Assembly (NCBI GenBank): GCA_030447955.1
Contig: JAUJNY010000001.1
Coordinates: forward strand, 261,691-315,380
Length of the DNA stretch: 53,690 nucleotides
Origin: Jiangellales bacterium
GTDB taxonomy: Bacteria; Actinomycetota; Actinomycetes; Jiangellales; Jiangellaceae
Direction of reading: 5' to 3'
A program made the translations under genes and the position numbers. The notes under the pieces are model-generated. The model was given only the letters and a program-made list of their open reading frames with translations, was not told the DNA's origin and did no database searches. This document shows positions 1-9,334 of this stretch, one piece after another; the first letter of the stretch is position 1; each line of letters begins with the position of its first letter.

Positions 1-20
1 AGCTCGGTGGAGGGGACGGC

Positions 21-866
21 ATGGACGTTGCGGTGATCGCGGCCGCCGCCTGCGCGGCCGGCTCACTGCTGGCGGCGGGCACCGGCCGGAGCTTGGCGCG
101 CTCTCGGCTTGCTCAGCTCGGCGCGCGACCGGCGCACGACCCCATGGCCTGGCCCCGCGCTCCCGCAGCTCTGGGCTCGCGACCGCCGCGCGTACCCACC
201 GCTTGGTCTCGCACTCGCGGCGGGCGCAGCCGGCGGCCCAAGGCGGTGGACAACGCCGTTCTCGCCCGGCTGGGAGCTGCGGCCCTCGCAGGCGGCGGCG
301 CAGCGCTGGTCGTGGGCGGCCTCCCTGGTCTGCTGGCCGCTGGTCTCGTTGGGCTTGTGGTCGCGCGGATGCTCTCGCGGCTGCAACCGCGGGCGGAGCG
401 CCTGATGCAGGAGCAGCTGGCCGCCGTGCTGCCGCTGGCAGTTGACCTGCTGGCTGCGTGCGTGAGCGCGGGCACGCCTCCCGGCGATGCGCTCGCGGCG
501 GTCGCGCGTGCCGTCGGCGGACCGTTCGCGGTCCGTGTCGAGCCGGCCGCCTCTGCACTGACCTTGGGCGCCGACCCGACGGTCGCCTGGGAGGCCTTAC
601 ATGCTGATCCCGAGCTGGCACCCCTCGCGCGGGCGATGGCGGCAAGCGGGCGGGCCGGCACCGCCCCCGGTCCTCAGCTGGCGCGGCTGGCGGCGGACGC
701 CCGCGACACCGCCCGCCGGCAGGCACAGGCCCGGGCTCGCTCGCTCGGGGCGCGCGCCGCCGCTCCGCTGGGGCTGTGCTTCCTGCCCGCGTTTGTGCTG
801 GTCGGGATCGTCCCTCTGGTCGCGGGAGTAGCGAGCACCGCCTTCCAGCCGGGTGGGGCGTGGTGA
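21..866 (+). CDS. Type II secretion system F family protein, TadC-like (Flp pilus assembly)
   Basis: Predicted inner-membrane platform protein of a Flp/Tad pilus machine. The 281-residue protein has a hydrophobic N-terminus (about residues 3-20), a long membrane stretch near 84-116, a GspF-like cytosolic domain (about 125-245) and a C-terminal membrane helix (about 248-275), the layout expected for TadB/TadC. The ATG is preceded by a GGAGGGG ribosome site. It is followed by a pilin-like gene and two TadE-like genes, so the pilus operon most likely continues to the left of the window (TadA and TadB would be expected there). TadC rather than TadB is inferred from its position next to the pilin gene. 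Confidence 0.82.
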   Translation: MDVAVIAAAACAAGSLLAAGTGRSLARSRLAQLGARPAHDPMAWPRAPAALGSRPPRVPTAWSRTRGGRSRRPKAVDNAVLARLGAAALAGGGAALVVGGLPGLLAAGLVGLVVARMLSRLQPRAERLMQEQLAAVLPLAVDLLAACVSAGTPPGDALAAVARAVGGPFAVRVEPAASALTLGADPTVAWEALHADPELAPLARAMAASGRAGTAPGPQLARLAADARDTARRQAQARARSLGARAAAPLGLCFLPAFVLVGIVPLVAGVASTAFQPGGAW

Positions 867-1026
867 CCAGTGCAGGCCGGCCTCGTCCACAGGGCTGCCA
901 CGGTGCCGAAAGCATCCCCAGGCCCGCCTCCGGCCGCTGGGAGGCGCAGCCCGTCCGGCGCAGGCTGCTGGCGTCCCGCATCGAGCAGGGCCCGTACCGG
1001 CCGGTCGCCGGAGCATCGGAGGTCCC

Positions 1027-1218
1027 ATGTCCAAGGTCCCTATGTCCAAGGTGACCGCCGTCCTGCGTCGCGACGACGGGATGACGACCGCGGAGTACGC
1101 GGTCGGCACCGTGGCTGCCTGCGGCTTCGGCGGCATCCTCTACAAGCTGCTGACCAGCGAGACGGTGGCCAGCCTGCTGGAGGACGTCATCTCCAAGGCC
1201 TTCAGCGTCATCCTGTGA
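1027..1218 (+). CDS. Flp pilin-like small protein (DUF4244 type)
   Basis: A 63-residue protein with the actinobacterial pilin-like layout: a short basic leader, then DDGMTTAEYAVGTVAACGF, where the G-M-T-T-A-E-Y core resembles a prepilin cleavage site followed by a hydrophobic helix. It is probably the structural or pseudopilin subunit assembled by the neighbouring Tad proteins. ATG 1027 is chosen because GGAGG at about 1018-1022 lies at correct spacing; the in-frame ATG at 1042 is too far from it. The gene sits between tadC and two tadE-like genes. Confidence 0.8.
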   Translation: MSKVPMSKVTAVLRRDDGMTTAEYAVGTVAACGFGGILYKLLTSETVASLLEDVISKAFSVIL

Positions 1219-1229
1219 CCCAGCAGGTG

Positions 1230-1661
1230 ATGGCCCCCCGGCGGGAGACAGCCGTCTCCCGCCGGTGGGGCATACGCGGATCTCCCGCTCGCCGCGGCGC
1301 TGGTGCGAGCGAGCGCAGCGAGCACGGCATGGTGACCGCCGAGATCGCGGTGGCCCTGCCCACCCTCATGGTGCTGCTCGCCCTCCTCGTCTGGATGGTG
1401 GCGGTCGGCGCGACATACGTGCGCTGCCTTGACGCCGCCCGCGAGGGTGCGCGCGCGCTGGCGCGCAACGAGTCGGTGGCGGCAAGTCGCGCCCTCGCCG
1501 CCGAGGTGGCACCCAACGGGGCACGGATCGACACGCAGGCGGACCGCGACCTGGTCCGGGTGAGCGTCAGCGTCGCGGCCCGCCCGCCAGGGCCGGTGCT
1601 GTCGGTGCTACCGGCGATCACCGTCACCGGCAACGCGGCGTCACTGCTGGAGGAGGGATGA
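1230..1661 (+). CDS. TadE family pilus assembly protein
   Basis: Minor pseudopilin-type protein of the Tad pilus. After a basic leader it has GMVTAEIAVALPTLMVLLAL, the typical TadE prepilin-like segment with a Glu five residues after the Gly, then a single transmembrane helix, then ARNESVAASRALAAE and a beta-rich extracytoplasmic region. The start could be GTG 1227, ATG 1230 or, less likely, ATG 1329 immediately before the hydrophobic segment; none has a strong ribosome site. Its stop overlaps the next start by 4 bases (ATGA at 1658-1661), so the two are translationally coupled. Confidence 0.8.
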   Translation: MAPRRETAVSRRWGIRGSPARRGAGASERSEHGMVTAEIAVALPTLMVLLALLVWMVAVGATYVRCLDAAREGARALARNESVAASRALAAEVAPNGARIDTQADRDLVRVSVSVAARPPGPVLSVLPAITVTGNAASLLEEG

Positions 1662-2068
1662 GCGCGGGTCCCGTGCCACGACCGCCCGCTGCGCGCGGGG
1701 AGCGCGGGGAGCGGGGTGAGCGGGGTGAGCGGGGTGCCGGCAGCGTGCTCGTCCTCTCCATCGTGGCGGTCCTCGCCGTCGCCACCGGGGCAGTCCTCGT
1801 CCTGGTCTCCGCTGTCGCGGTCCGCCACCGTGCCGCGGCGGCCGCCGATCTCGCCGCGCTGGCCGCCGCGCAGTCGGTGCTGACCGGCCCTGCCCAGGCG
1901 TGCGCGGTTGCGGACCGGGTGGCGGGGGAGCTCGGCGGCACACTCGTCGGCTGTGAGCTGCACGGCCGCATCGCCGAGATAGCCGTCAGCGTGCCGCAGC
2001 GGGGGGTCGCGGGGTTCCTGCCTGACCCGGTACGGCTGGCCCGTGCCGGTCCGGGAGATCACCCGTGA
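1658..2068 (+). CDS. TadE-like protein of the helicase/secretion neighbourhood
   Basis: A 136-residue protein with one strong transmembrane helix (about residues 30-55, GSVLVLSIVAVLAVATGAVL), followed by RHRAAAAADLAALAAAQ, which is characteristic of the Rv3655c-type TadE-like proteins found beside a DECH helicase. Directly before the helix it carries four Gly-Glu-Arg repeats, an expansion unusual for the family. It starts 4 bases inside the upstream tadE gene and ends 3 bases from the convergent helicase gene. Its role is probably as a minor pilus component; this comes from family and context only. Confidence 0.78.
   Translation: MSAGPVPRPPAARGERGERGERGERGAGSVLVLSIVAVLAVATGAVLVLVSAVAVRHRAAAAADLAALAAAQSVLTGPAQACAVADRVAGELGGTLVGCELHGRIAEIAVSVPQRGVAGFLPDPVRLARAGPGDHP
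1694..1735 (+). repeat. In-frame 9-base tandem repeat coding (Gly-Glu-Arg)n
   Basis: Four near-identical 9-base units (consensus GGGGAGCGC/GGGGTGAGC type) encode R-G-E-R-G-E-R-G-E-R-G-E-R-G just before the membrane helix of the TadE-like protein. Because the unit length is a multiple of three, slippage would change repeat number without breaking the frame. Confidence 0.8.
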
Positions 2069-2071
2069 GGC

Positions 2072-4585
2072 TCACCGATCCCGGTGCTGCGCGTCGGCCC
2101 CCGCAAGCAGCACCTCGAGCAGGCGACGGGCTCCATGCTTGTCCAGCGGCTGGTTGCCGTTGCCGCACTTGGGGGAGTGCACGCAGGACGGGCAGCCCCC
2201 GGCGCACTCGCAGGAGGCGATGGCGTCGCGGGTCGCGGACAGCCACGTCGCTGCCGCGCGGTACCCGCGGTCGGCGAAGCCCGCGCCACCGGGCAGGCCG
2301 TCGTGGACGACCACGGTCAACCGACCCGTGTCCGGGTGCCATGCGGTGGACACCCCCCCGACGTCCCAGCGGTCGCACTGGGCAACCAGCGGCAGCAACC
2401 CGATCGAGGCGTGCTCGGCGGCGTGGGCAGCGCCGGGCAGGTCCGCGACCGCGACGCCCGAGGTCGCCAGCTGCGCCGGTGACAGCGTCCACCAAACCGC
2501 CTTGGTCGAGAGCAGCCGCGGAGGGAGGTCCAGAGCCTCCTCACCGAGCAGCTCACCGCTCCCGACGCGACGGCGTACGTAGCCGACCACCTGGGCGGTG
2601 ACCTCGACGGTGCCGAAGCCGAGCTCGCCCTCTCCCCAGGCAGTCGTGCGCTCGACCTCGGCCAGGCGGACGTCGCTGACCTCGCGTGCCGTGGTCGCGT
2701 AGTCCGGCTCGGCTCGGCGGACGAAGGCCAGCGACCTCGACAGGTCGAGCTCGCGGACGAGGTAACTCTCGCCCTGGTGCAGGTAGACCGCGCCGGCGTG
2801 GATCGCGCTGGGCGCCGCAACGGCGTCGACCGTGCCGAGCAGTCGGCCAGTGCCGTCCTCGACGAGGCGGACCGGTGGCCCACCGCTGCCGCGGAGGTCG
2901 ACGAGGTCGGCCGCCCACTCCCGTCGAGTCCAATACCACCCTCCGGGACGCCGGCGCAGCAGGCCGCGTGACTCCAGGTCAGCGACCAGACCAGGCGCAC
3001 CAGGACCGAAGACCTCGACGAGCTCGGCTGCCGCCAGCGGCCGTTCCTGGGCAGCGGCGCACAGGTGCGGCCCCAGCACATGTGGGTTGTCCGGGTCGAG
3101 GACCGTCGCCTCCGACGGTCGGCCGAAGACCGCCTCGGGGTGGTGCACCAGGTAGGTGTCGAGCGGGTCGTCGCGGGCCACCAGCACGACGAGGGCGCCT
3201 GTCCCCTCGCGGCCGGCCCGGCCCGCCTGCTGCCACAGCGAGGCGCGGGTGCCGGGAAAACCGGCCAGCACGACGGCGTCCAGCCCCGAGACGTCCACGC
3301 CGAGCTCGAGCGCCCGGGTGGCGGCGACGCCGAGCAGCTCCCCGGAGTGGAGGGCCGCCTCTAGCCGGCGCCGCTCCTCGGGCAGGTAGCCCGCCCGGTA
3401 GGCAGCGACGCGCCCGGCGAGCTCCGCCTCGACACGGGCGAGTCCGTCGCGCGCCAGCAGGGCCGTCACCTCCGCCGCGCGCCGGGACCGTACGAAGACG
3501 ACGGTGCGGGCCCCCTCGGCCACCAGGTCACCCAGCAGCTCCGCTGCCTCTGCCACTGCGCTCCGCCGAAAGAAGCTAGGTCCGGCGGTGTCCACGATCG
3601 TGGTGCTCGACACGGCGGGCTCCGCCGTACCCGTGTCCCGTTCGTCGGGCTGGTCCGCCGGTGCACGGGGGGCTGAGCCACGAACGAGCGGCGGCTGCCA
3701 CAACGCGAACTCGGTCGCGCCCCGCGGTGAGGCGTCTTCGGTGACGGCGCGCACCGGGACGCCGGTGAGGACGCCCGCCGTCGCCTCCGGCTCGGCGACG
3801 GTCGCCGAGGCGAGCACGAACGTCGGCGCCGCGCCGTACGCCGCCGCAACCCGGCGCAGCCGCCGCAGGACCTGCCCCACGTGCGACCCGAACACCCCAC
3901 GGTAGCCGTGGCACTCATCGACGATGACGAAGCGCAGTGAGCGCAGGAACCCCGCCCAGCGGGGATGGGCCGGTAGCAGGCCGCGGTGCACCATGTCGGG
4001 GTTGGTCAGCAGGTACGCCGCCTGCTCGCGAGCCCAGTCCCGCGCCTCGCGCGGGGTGTCACCGTCGTACGTCGCCGCGGTGACGCCGGGCACGTCCAGT
4101 CGCGCCAGGATGCGGGCCTGGTCGGCTGCCAGCGCCTTGGTCGGGCTCAGGTACAGCGCCGTGGCGCCCCGGCCGCCTTGGTCGCCCCGCCCGGCACGGA
4201 TCGCGCTCAGCGCCGGCAACAGGTAGGCCAACGACTTGCCGGACGCGGTTCCGGTGGAGACGACCACCGAGCGGCCCTCCCAGGCGTGCGTCGCCGCCAC
4301 CACCTGGTGCTCCCACGGCGCGTCGATCCCGCGGCGACGCAGCGCCTCGACGACGTGCACGTCCGCCCACGACGGCCAGTCGACGGTCCGCGCGGCGCGC
4401 TGTGGAAGGTGCTCCACGTGCGTCACCCGACTGGCTCGCCCAGGGGCTTGGGTCAGGCAAGCCAGCAGGTTGCGCGGGCCGCCAGGGGGTCGGCGGCTGG
4501 GGCTGGCGCCGAGGTCGCTGACGGCGGACGGCACCAGGGCAGTCTCCCAGTCCGCCGGGACAACGGCCCGAACGTCGGCGACCAT
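2072..4585 (-). CDS. DEAH/DECH-box helicase with DUF1998-type zinc-binding C-terminus
   Basis: Superfamily 2 helicase of the large Hrq1/MrfA-like group. Visible motifs are the Walker A sequence GTASGKS, the box DECH (VIVDECHGYRG), motif III-like LASATVAEP, and motif VI-like QQAGRAGREG. The C-terminal region ends in CECAGGCPSCVHSPKCGNGN, a four-cysteine cluster expected to bind a metal. Relatives of MrfA act in DNA repair; the exact substrate here is unknown. The start is set at the codon at 4585; an in-frame start at 4651 would add 22 poorly conserved-looking residues. It is divergent from bldG and convergent with the tad genes, the standard actinobacterial arrangement. Confidence 0.88.
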   Translation of the reverse strand: MVADVRAVVPADWETALVPSAVSDLGASPSRRPPGGPRNLLACLTQAPGRASRVTHVEHLPQRAARTVDWPSWADVHVVEALRRRGIDAPWEHQVVAATHAWEGRSVVVSTGTASGKSLAYLLPALSAIRAGRGDQGGRGATALYLSPTKALAADQARILARLDVPGVTAATYDGDTPREARDWAREQAAYLLTNPDMVHRGLLPAHPRWAGFLRSLRFVIVDECHGYRGVFGSHVGQVLRRLRRVAAAYGAAPTFVLASATVAEPEATAGVLTGVPVRAVTEDASPRGATEFALWQPPLVRGSAPRAPADQPDERDTGTAEPAVSSTTIVDTAGPSFFRRSAVAEAAELLGDLVAEGARTVVFVRSRRAAEVTALLARDGLARVEAELAGRVAAYRAGYLPEERRRLEAALHSGELLGVAATRALELGVDVSGLDAVVLAGFPGTRASLWQQAGRAGREGTGALVVLVARDDPLDTYLVHHPEAVFGRPSEATVLDPDNPHVLGPHLCAAAQERPLAAAELVEVFGPGAPGLVADLESRGLLRRRPGGWYWTRREWAADLVDLRGSGGPPVRLVEDGTGRLLGTVDAVAAPSAIHAGAVYLHQGESYLVRELDLSRSLAFVRRAEPDYATTAREVSDVRLAEVERTTAWGEGELGFGTVEVTAQVVGYVRRRVGSGELLGEEALDLPPRLLSTKAVWWTLSPAQLATSGVAVADLPGAAHAAEHASIGLLPLVAQCDRWDVGGVSTAWHPDTGRLTVVVHDGLPGGAGFADRGYRAAATWLSATRDAIASCECAGGCPSCVHSPKCGNGNQPLDKHGARRLLEVLLAGADAQHRDR

Positions 4586-4671
4586 GGGTGATGGTTGAAT
4601 GCCGAGGACCGAGCAGCCACCGCGGCCACCCGGTCCCGCGCCGCGAAGCATGACGAGCCTGGAGGCCTGAG

Positions 4672-5013
4672 GTGGACCTGTCGATGTCGACCCGTACAGA
4701 GGGCGACGCCACCGTGCTCGAGATCGCCGGCGAGATCGACGTCTACACCGCGCCCAAGCTGCGCGAGCAGCTGGTCGACCTGGTCAACGCCGGCAGCTAC
4801 CAGCTCGTCGTCGACCTCGAGCGGGTGGAGTTCCTGGACTCCACCGGGCTCGGGGTGCTCGTCGGCGGCCTCAAGCGGGTGCGGGCGCACGACGGCTCGC
4901 TGTCCCTGGTCTGCACCCAGGAGCGAATCCTCAAGATCTTTCGCATCACCGGCCTCACCAAGGTCTTCCCCATCCACGCCAGCGTGGAGCAGGCCATCAC
5001 CGAACCGAAGTAG
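4672..5013 (+). CDS. bldG: Anti-anti-sigma factor BldG (STAS domain)
   Basis: A 113-residue STAS protein matching Streptomyces BldG over its whole length ([73 protein letters not shown]). Ser57 in the DSTGLG motif is the predicted phosphorylation site; unphosphorylated BldG binds anti-sigma factors and so releases stress or developmental sigma factors. It starts at GTG 4672 shortly after a GGAGG-like site. In Streptomyces the next gene encodes the cognate anti-sigma factor; here that gene is absent and the following 1.8 kb is filled with acquired and broken genes. A likely terminator hairpin follows. Confidence 0.95.
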   Translation: MDLSMSTRTEGDATVLEIAGEIDVYTAPKLREQLVDLVNAGSYQLVVDLERVEFLDSTGLGVLVGGLKRVRAHDGSLSLVCTQERILKIFRITGLTKVFPIHASVEQAITEPK

Positions 5014-5044
5014 CCCCCGCTGTCTGCGGTCCGCGCCGCCGGCT

Positions 5045-5072
5045 GGAGGGCCGTGTGAAAGCCCCGCCCTCC
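5045..5072 (+). terminator. Hairpin downstream of bldG
   Basis: GGAGGGC (5045-5051) pairs with GCCCTCC (5066-5072) across a 14-base loop, 32 bases after the bldG stop. There is no strong T tract, as is common in actinomycetes, so intrinsic termination is likely but not certain. Confidence 0.5.
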
Positions 5073-5349
5073 TCGAAAATCTTCCTAGTGTCGCGCTATT
5101 GAGGTCGTGCTACTTGGGTTGCCTTCTTGACGCTGGCGCGGCAGATCGTCTTCATGTGCAGCGCGAACAGCGGCACTCTGCGGCATGAGGCAGCCTCTCA
5201 CCGTGATACGCGGCTGGCGGCGCGCCAACCACCCAATGGCGAGCTATCCCGAGGCTGCCTGACAGGCGACGCATGATGCTCGCACCGATGAGTTTTGGTC
5301 GCGCGAGCCGTCTACGCAGCAGGGTCCACGGCAATCGGAGGTGTTGAAC
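5073..5349. other. Intergenic stretch after bldG, no gene seen
   Basis: No convincing coding sequence. It has lower GC than its surroundings and holds the upstream region of the reductase-like gene, with a GGAG ribosome site at about 5337-5340. The anti-sigma factor gene expected after bldG is not present in any frame. Confidence 0.5.
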
Positions 5350-5886
5350 ATGCGCAAGGTCGCCGTGTACGAGCTGTTGTCCCTCGACGGCGTCGCGGAG
5401 AAGCCCGATGGGTTCTTCGCCGACTGGGACGACGCGATGGACGCCAACCTCGGCGCCGTGATCGCGGCGCAGGACTCGGTTATCCTAGGCCGCCGCAGCT
5501 ATGAGGAGTGGGCCGAGTTCTGGCCGGGCAGCGACATCGAGCCGTTCGCGACGTTCATCAACGGGGTCGCGAAGTACGTCGCCACCTCCACGCCGCTCGA
5601 TCGGAAGTGGGCCAATACGACTGTGGTCGACGGCGAACTGGTCGAGTTCGTGCGGGATCTGAGGAGCCAACCCGGAGGCGACATCGGCGTGCATGCAAGC
5701 ATCTCGGTCGCCCAGGCACTTCTTGCCGCGGGCGTCGTCGACGAGCTCAGGCTGGTGATCGCACCGACGATCGCGGGCAGCGGGCGGAGGCTACTCGACG
5801 GCTTGCCGGCGATTCGGCTCGAGTCGATCCGAAGCACGACCTCACCGACTGGCCATCTGCTCGTCGACTACTGCGTCATCGGGTAG
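5350..5886 (+). CDS. Dihydrofolate reductase / RibD C-terminal-like family protein
   Basis: A 178-residue member of the DHFR-like RibD_C family, which is common as stand-alone NADPH-dependent reductase-like proteins of unknown substrate. Visible landmarks are MRKVAVYELLSLDGVAE at the N-terminus, VILGRRSYEEWAEFWPG (nucleotide-site loop), GGDIGVHASISVAQALLAAG and VVDELRLVIAPTIAGSGRRL at the C-terminal half. ATG 5350 is preferred over GTG 5341 because of GGAG spacing. It lies in the disturbed region between bldG and hppA, so it may be acquired. Nothing shows it to be a true folate enzyme. Confidence 0.8.
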   Translation: MRKVAVYELLSLDGVAEKPDGFFADWDDAMDANLGAVIAAQDSVILGRRSYEEWAEFWPGSDIEPFATFINGVAKYVATSTPLDRKWANTTVVDGELVEFVRDLRSQPGGDIGVHASISVAQALLAAGVVDELRLVIAPTIAGSGRRLLDGLPAIRLESIRSTTSPTGHLLVDYCVIG

Positions 5887-5985
5887 GCGAGCAGCCCGTC
5901 GCGGACAACCGAGCAGCGCTGCACAGTACCGGCACGCTTCGTGCCTGACCGGTTGTTCGCGGGTACCACGCCTCACGGTGTCGTG

Positions 5986-6452
5986 CTAGGCATGCGCGTC
6001 CTGTTGCCAGCGCAGGATCGGGACTGGGATGGACCCATCTGCGTTGTAACTCTCTCCCCAGGTCATGATCCGCCGTTGCATGATCGCATCGAGCGGGCAG
6101 CGCACACCGACGACCAGGACCGGAAGCTCCCGGACCAACTGCGCGCACTTGGCAAAATGTGACGCGGAACTGAGTAGTGATCGTGGTGAGTTGTGTCGGC
6201 AACGACATTGATGCCGCGTCGACTATGAGCGGCGATTGAGTCGTACATCGCGAGGTACAGGGTCTCGACCCAAGGCTCCAGGTCGGGCCGTTCACCGCCA
6301 GGTCGCAGACCGATTCCCGGTTGGTAGGCCTGCGGCGTCGCCGACTTGAACGTCTCGACCCCGAGATTCAGCCACAGCCCGAGCATCATGCTCTGGAGAG
6401 CCTGCGCGATGCTCGTCTTCCCGGCGCGCGGCGTCCCGTTCAAGATGACCAT
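5986..6452 (-). pseudogene. Chloramphenicol-phosphotransferase-like ATP-binding protein, frameshifted
   Basis: N-terminal half starts MVILNGTPRAGKTSIAQALQ, a P-loop (GTPRAGKT) typical of the CPT-like phosphotransferase family, and runs through RRGINVVADTTHHDHYSVPR. At about 6160 the frame is lost next to an AAAA run on the + strand; the next frame continues the homology with AKCAQLVRELPVLVVGVRCP and VPILRWQQDAHA, then stops at 5986, short of the usual C-terminus. One missing base would restore the fusion, but the early stop still leaves it truncated. Real CPT enzymes phosphorylate chloramphenicol; resistance function here is not supported. Confidence 0.72.
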
Positions 6453-6558
6453 CTGCCCGGGAGGGGTCGCGACGTCCTCACCCACCGAGCGTCCACCTCC
6501 AAGGCGGCAACGATGAGGCATGACCGCTGCCTGCGGCAGGTTCTTGCCTGACCCCGGA

Positions 6559-6836
6559 CACATCGGCACGTCCTACGTGGAGCGGCGGGACCTCAGATGC
6601 GAATGGGAATGTGCCGATTCACTCGGACCAACCCGGTCTCTAAGAGGGGGAAGAACCTGACGGCTGCCGTGTCGCTGCACCTCGTCCGCTACACCTTCGC
6701 TCAACCGCATCAGACGCTCATCCACAAGAATGGTGATCGCAAGACGACACCGGCGATGGCGGCAGGTAAGGCGAACCGCGTCCGGACGCTCACCGACATG
6801 GATGGTCTGCTCGAAGGCGCCCTGCCGTCAAGCTGA
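6559..6836 (+). pseudogene. C-terminal remnant of a DDE transposase
   Basis: Two frames together match the end of an IS1/ISNCY-type DDE transposase. The frame starting at 6559 gives IGTSYVERRDL; the frame from 6597 gives MRMGMCRFTRTNPVSKRG, then LVRYTFAQPHQTL and KTTPAMAAGKANRVRTLTDM. The usual order in such transposases is SYVER, then MRM..RRFTR, then F.RPHQTL, then TPAMAAG. Upstream catalytic regions are missing and there is a frameshift near 6590-6597. It is probably the scar of an insertion between bldG and hppA. Confidence 0.6.
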
Positions 6837-6858
6837 GCACTACCGCCGCCGACCCGGC

Positions 6859-6888
6859 TTGGGGAGGCCGGCGCCGTGCCACTAGACT
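6859..6888 (+). promoter_or_regulatory. Possible hppA promoter
   Basis: TTGGGG (6859-6864) and TAGACT (6883-6888) are spaced by 18 bases, fitting a principal-sigma actinobacterial promoter and leaving a leader of roughly 120 bases before hppA. The same TAGACT hexamer also precedes tRNA-Thr (19228-19233). No start-site evidence. Confidence 0.35.
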
Positions 6889-7013
6889 CCGCGCCGCCGG
6901 GCTCAGCCGGTCCCCGAGGCCCACACTGTCCGTGACGCCGCCGGACGGGGTCTCGGCCGAGGCCAGCACCATCTGGCTGGTACCTGACCAGGCCGCTGCG
7001 CCGAGGAGGAACG

Positions 7014-9334
7014 ATGTCTGGGTTCCGCGCGTCCACGACGGACCCCATAGTCCCCCTCGAAGGGGCCAACTTCAGCTACGTCGTCGTCGTAGCGGTGATC
7101 GCGGTGCTGGCACTGGCCATGGCGGTCGTGTTCCGCCGCCAGGTACTCGCCGCGCCCGAGGGCACCGAGAGCATGCGCACGATCGCCCGCGGCGTCCAGG
7201 AGGGGGCGGTCGCCTACCTGAACCGGCAGTTCCGCACCCTGGCCGTGTTCGTGGTGCTCGTCTTCGGGCTGCTGTTCCTGCTGCCCGGCAACGACGAGAT
7301 CCGAATCGGCCGCTCGATCTTCTTCGTCGTCGGGGCGTTGTTCTCGGCTGCCATCGGCTACTTCGGGATGTGGCTGGCCGTGCGCGCCAACGTCCGCGTT
7401 GCTGCGGCCGCGCGTGACGCCGGCCGTGACCCGGCCATGCGCGTCGCCTTCCGGACCGGCGGCGCCGTCGGCATGGCCACGGTGGGCCTCGGCCTGTTCG
7501 GCGCTGCCCTCGTCGTGCTCATCTATCGGGGCAGCGCCCCGGAGGTGCTGGAGGGCTTCGGGTTCGGCGCCGCGCTGCTCGCCATGTTCATGCGGGTGGG
7601 TGGCGGCATCTTCACCAAGGCTGCGGACGTCGGGGCCGACCTCGTCGGCAAGGTCGAGCAGGGCATCCCCGAGGACGACCCGCGCAACGCGGCGACCATC
7701 GCCGACAACGTCGGCGACAACGTCGGGGACTGCGCCGGCATGGCCGCCGACCTCTTCGAGTCGTACGCGGTGATGCTCGTCGCGGCGCTGATCCTCGGCA
7801 AGGCCGCCTTCGGCGAGCAGGGCCTCGTCTTCCCCCTCATCGTTCCGGCCATCGGTGTGCTGACCGCGGTCCTGGGCATCCTGGTGACCCGCCCGCGCGC
7901 GGGTGAGAACGCGTTGCGGGCGATCAACCGCAGCTTCTACCTGACCGCCGTCGTGTCCGCGGTGCTGTGTGGGCTGGCCGCCTTCCTCTACCTCCCGGGG
8001 GCCTTCAGCGAGCTCGGCAGCGTGTCGAGCACTCAGGCGGCGCTGGGCGGCGACCCCCGGGTGCTGGCCACCGCGGCCGTGATCATCGGAATCGTGCTGG
8101 CCGGAGTCATCTTGTGGCTGACCGGCTACTACACCGGCACCGAGGACCGACCGGTGCGCGACGTCGGCAAGACGTCGATGACCGGGCCGGCCACCGTGAT
8201 CCTCTCCGGCATCTCCCTCGGGCTGGAGTCCGCGGTCTACACGGCGGTGATCATCGGCGCCGCGGTCTACGGCGCCTTCTTGCTCGGCGGGGGCTCGATC
8301 ATCGTGTCGCTGTTCCTCATCGCCCTCGCCGGCACCGGCCTGCTCACCACTGTCGGCGTGATCGTCGCGATGGACACCTTCGGCCCGGTCTCCGACAACG
8401 CCCAGGGCATCGCCGAGATGTCCGGCGACGTGCACGGTGAGGGCGCGCAGATCCTCACCGAGCTCGACGCGGTCGGCAACACCACCAAGGCGATCACCAA
8501 GGGCATCGCCATCGCCACCGCGGTGCTGGCCGCCACCGCGCTGTTCGGCTCCTACACCGACGCCGTCGGCACCGCCCTGGCCAACGCCGGCGAGACCGCT
8601 GCCGACCTGGCCTCCTTCTCGTACCTGATCATCTCCCCGAACATCCTGGTCGGTGTCGCCCTCGGCGCGGCGGTCGTGTTCATGTTCTCCGGACTGGCGA
8701 TCAGCGCGGTCGGCCGGGCCGCGGGCGCAGTGGTGTACGAGGTCCGCCGCCAGTTCCGCGAGCACCCGGGGATCATGGACGGCTCCGAGCTGCCCGAGTA
8801 CGGCCGGGTGGTCGACATCTGCACCCGCGACTCCTGCGCGAGCTGGCGACCCCGGGCCTGCTCGCCGCGCTCGCCCCCATCGCGGTGGGTTTCGGGCTCG
8901 GCATCGGCCCGCTGGCGGGTTACCTCGGTGGCGCGATCGCCACCGGCACCCTCATGGCCGTCTTCCTCGCCAACTCCGGCGGCGCGTGGGACAACGCCAA
9001 GAAACTGGTGGAGGACGGCCACCACGGCGGCAAGGGCTCGGACGCGCACGGTGCCACCGTCATCGGCGACACCGTCGGCGACCCGTTCAAGGACACCGCC
9101 GGTCCGGCGATCAACCCGCTGATCAAGGTGATGAACCTCGTCTCGGTCCTCATCGCCCCCGCGATCGTCCAGCTCAGCGTGGGGGACGAGGCCAACGACC
9201 TGGTGCGCTACAGCATCGCGCTCGCGGCGGTACTGATCATCGTCGTTGCCGTGACCATCTCCAAGCGGCGCCCGATCGCGATCGGCGAGAGCGAGCCCGA
9301 GCCCGAGCAGCAGCGGGTGATCACACCGGTCTGA
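7014..9334 (+). CDS. hppA: H+-translocating membrane pyrophosphatase (one frameshift)
   Basis: Membrane-bound ion pump that couples pyrophosphate hydrolysis to proton export. About 773 residues after correcting one frameshift, with many membrane helices. The signature region at about residues 197-250 contains GGGIFTKAADVGADLVGKVE, DDPRNAATIADNVGDNVGD and CAGMAADLFES. GNTTK (Lys about 492) is the residue pattern of K+-independent H+-pumping enzymes; K+-dependent ones have Ala there. ATG 7014 follows GAGGAGGA. At 8833-8834 one base (a C) is missing: reading stays in frame to DICTRDS, and the proper continuation LRELATPGLLAALAPIAVGF lies in the next frame. Everything else is intact, so sequencing error is the likeliest cause; otherwise the last about 165 residues are lost. 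Confidence 0.93.

Noticed and set aside
5986..6452. Calling the CPT-like gene an active chloramphenicol resistance gene
   Set aside because: It is frameshifted and truncated, and most members of this family are not resistance enzymes.
6903..8765. A 620-codon minus-strand frame across hppA
   Set aside because: Antisense shadow rich in Gly, Asp, His and Arg with no domain; hppA on the other strand is certain.
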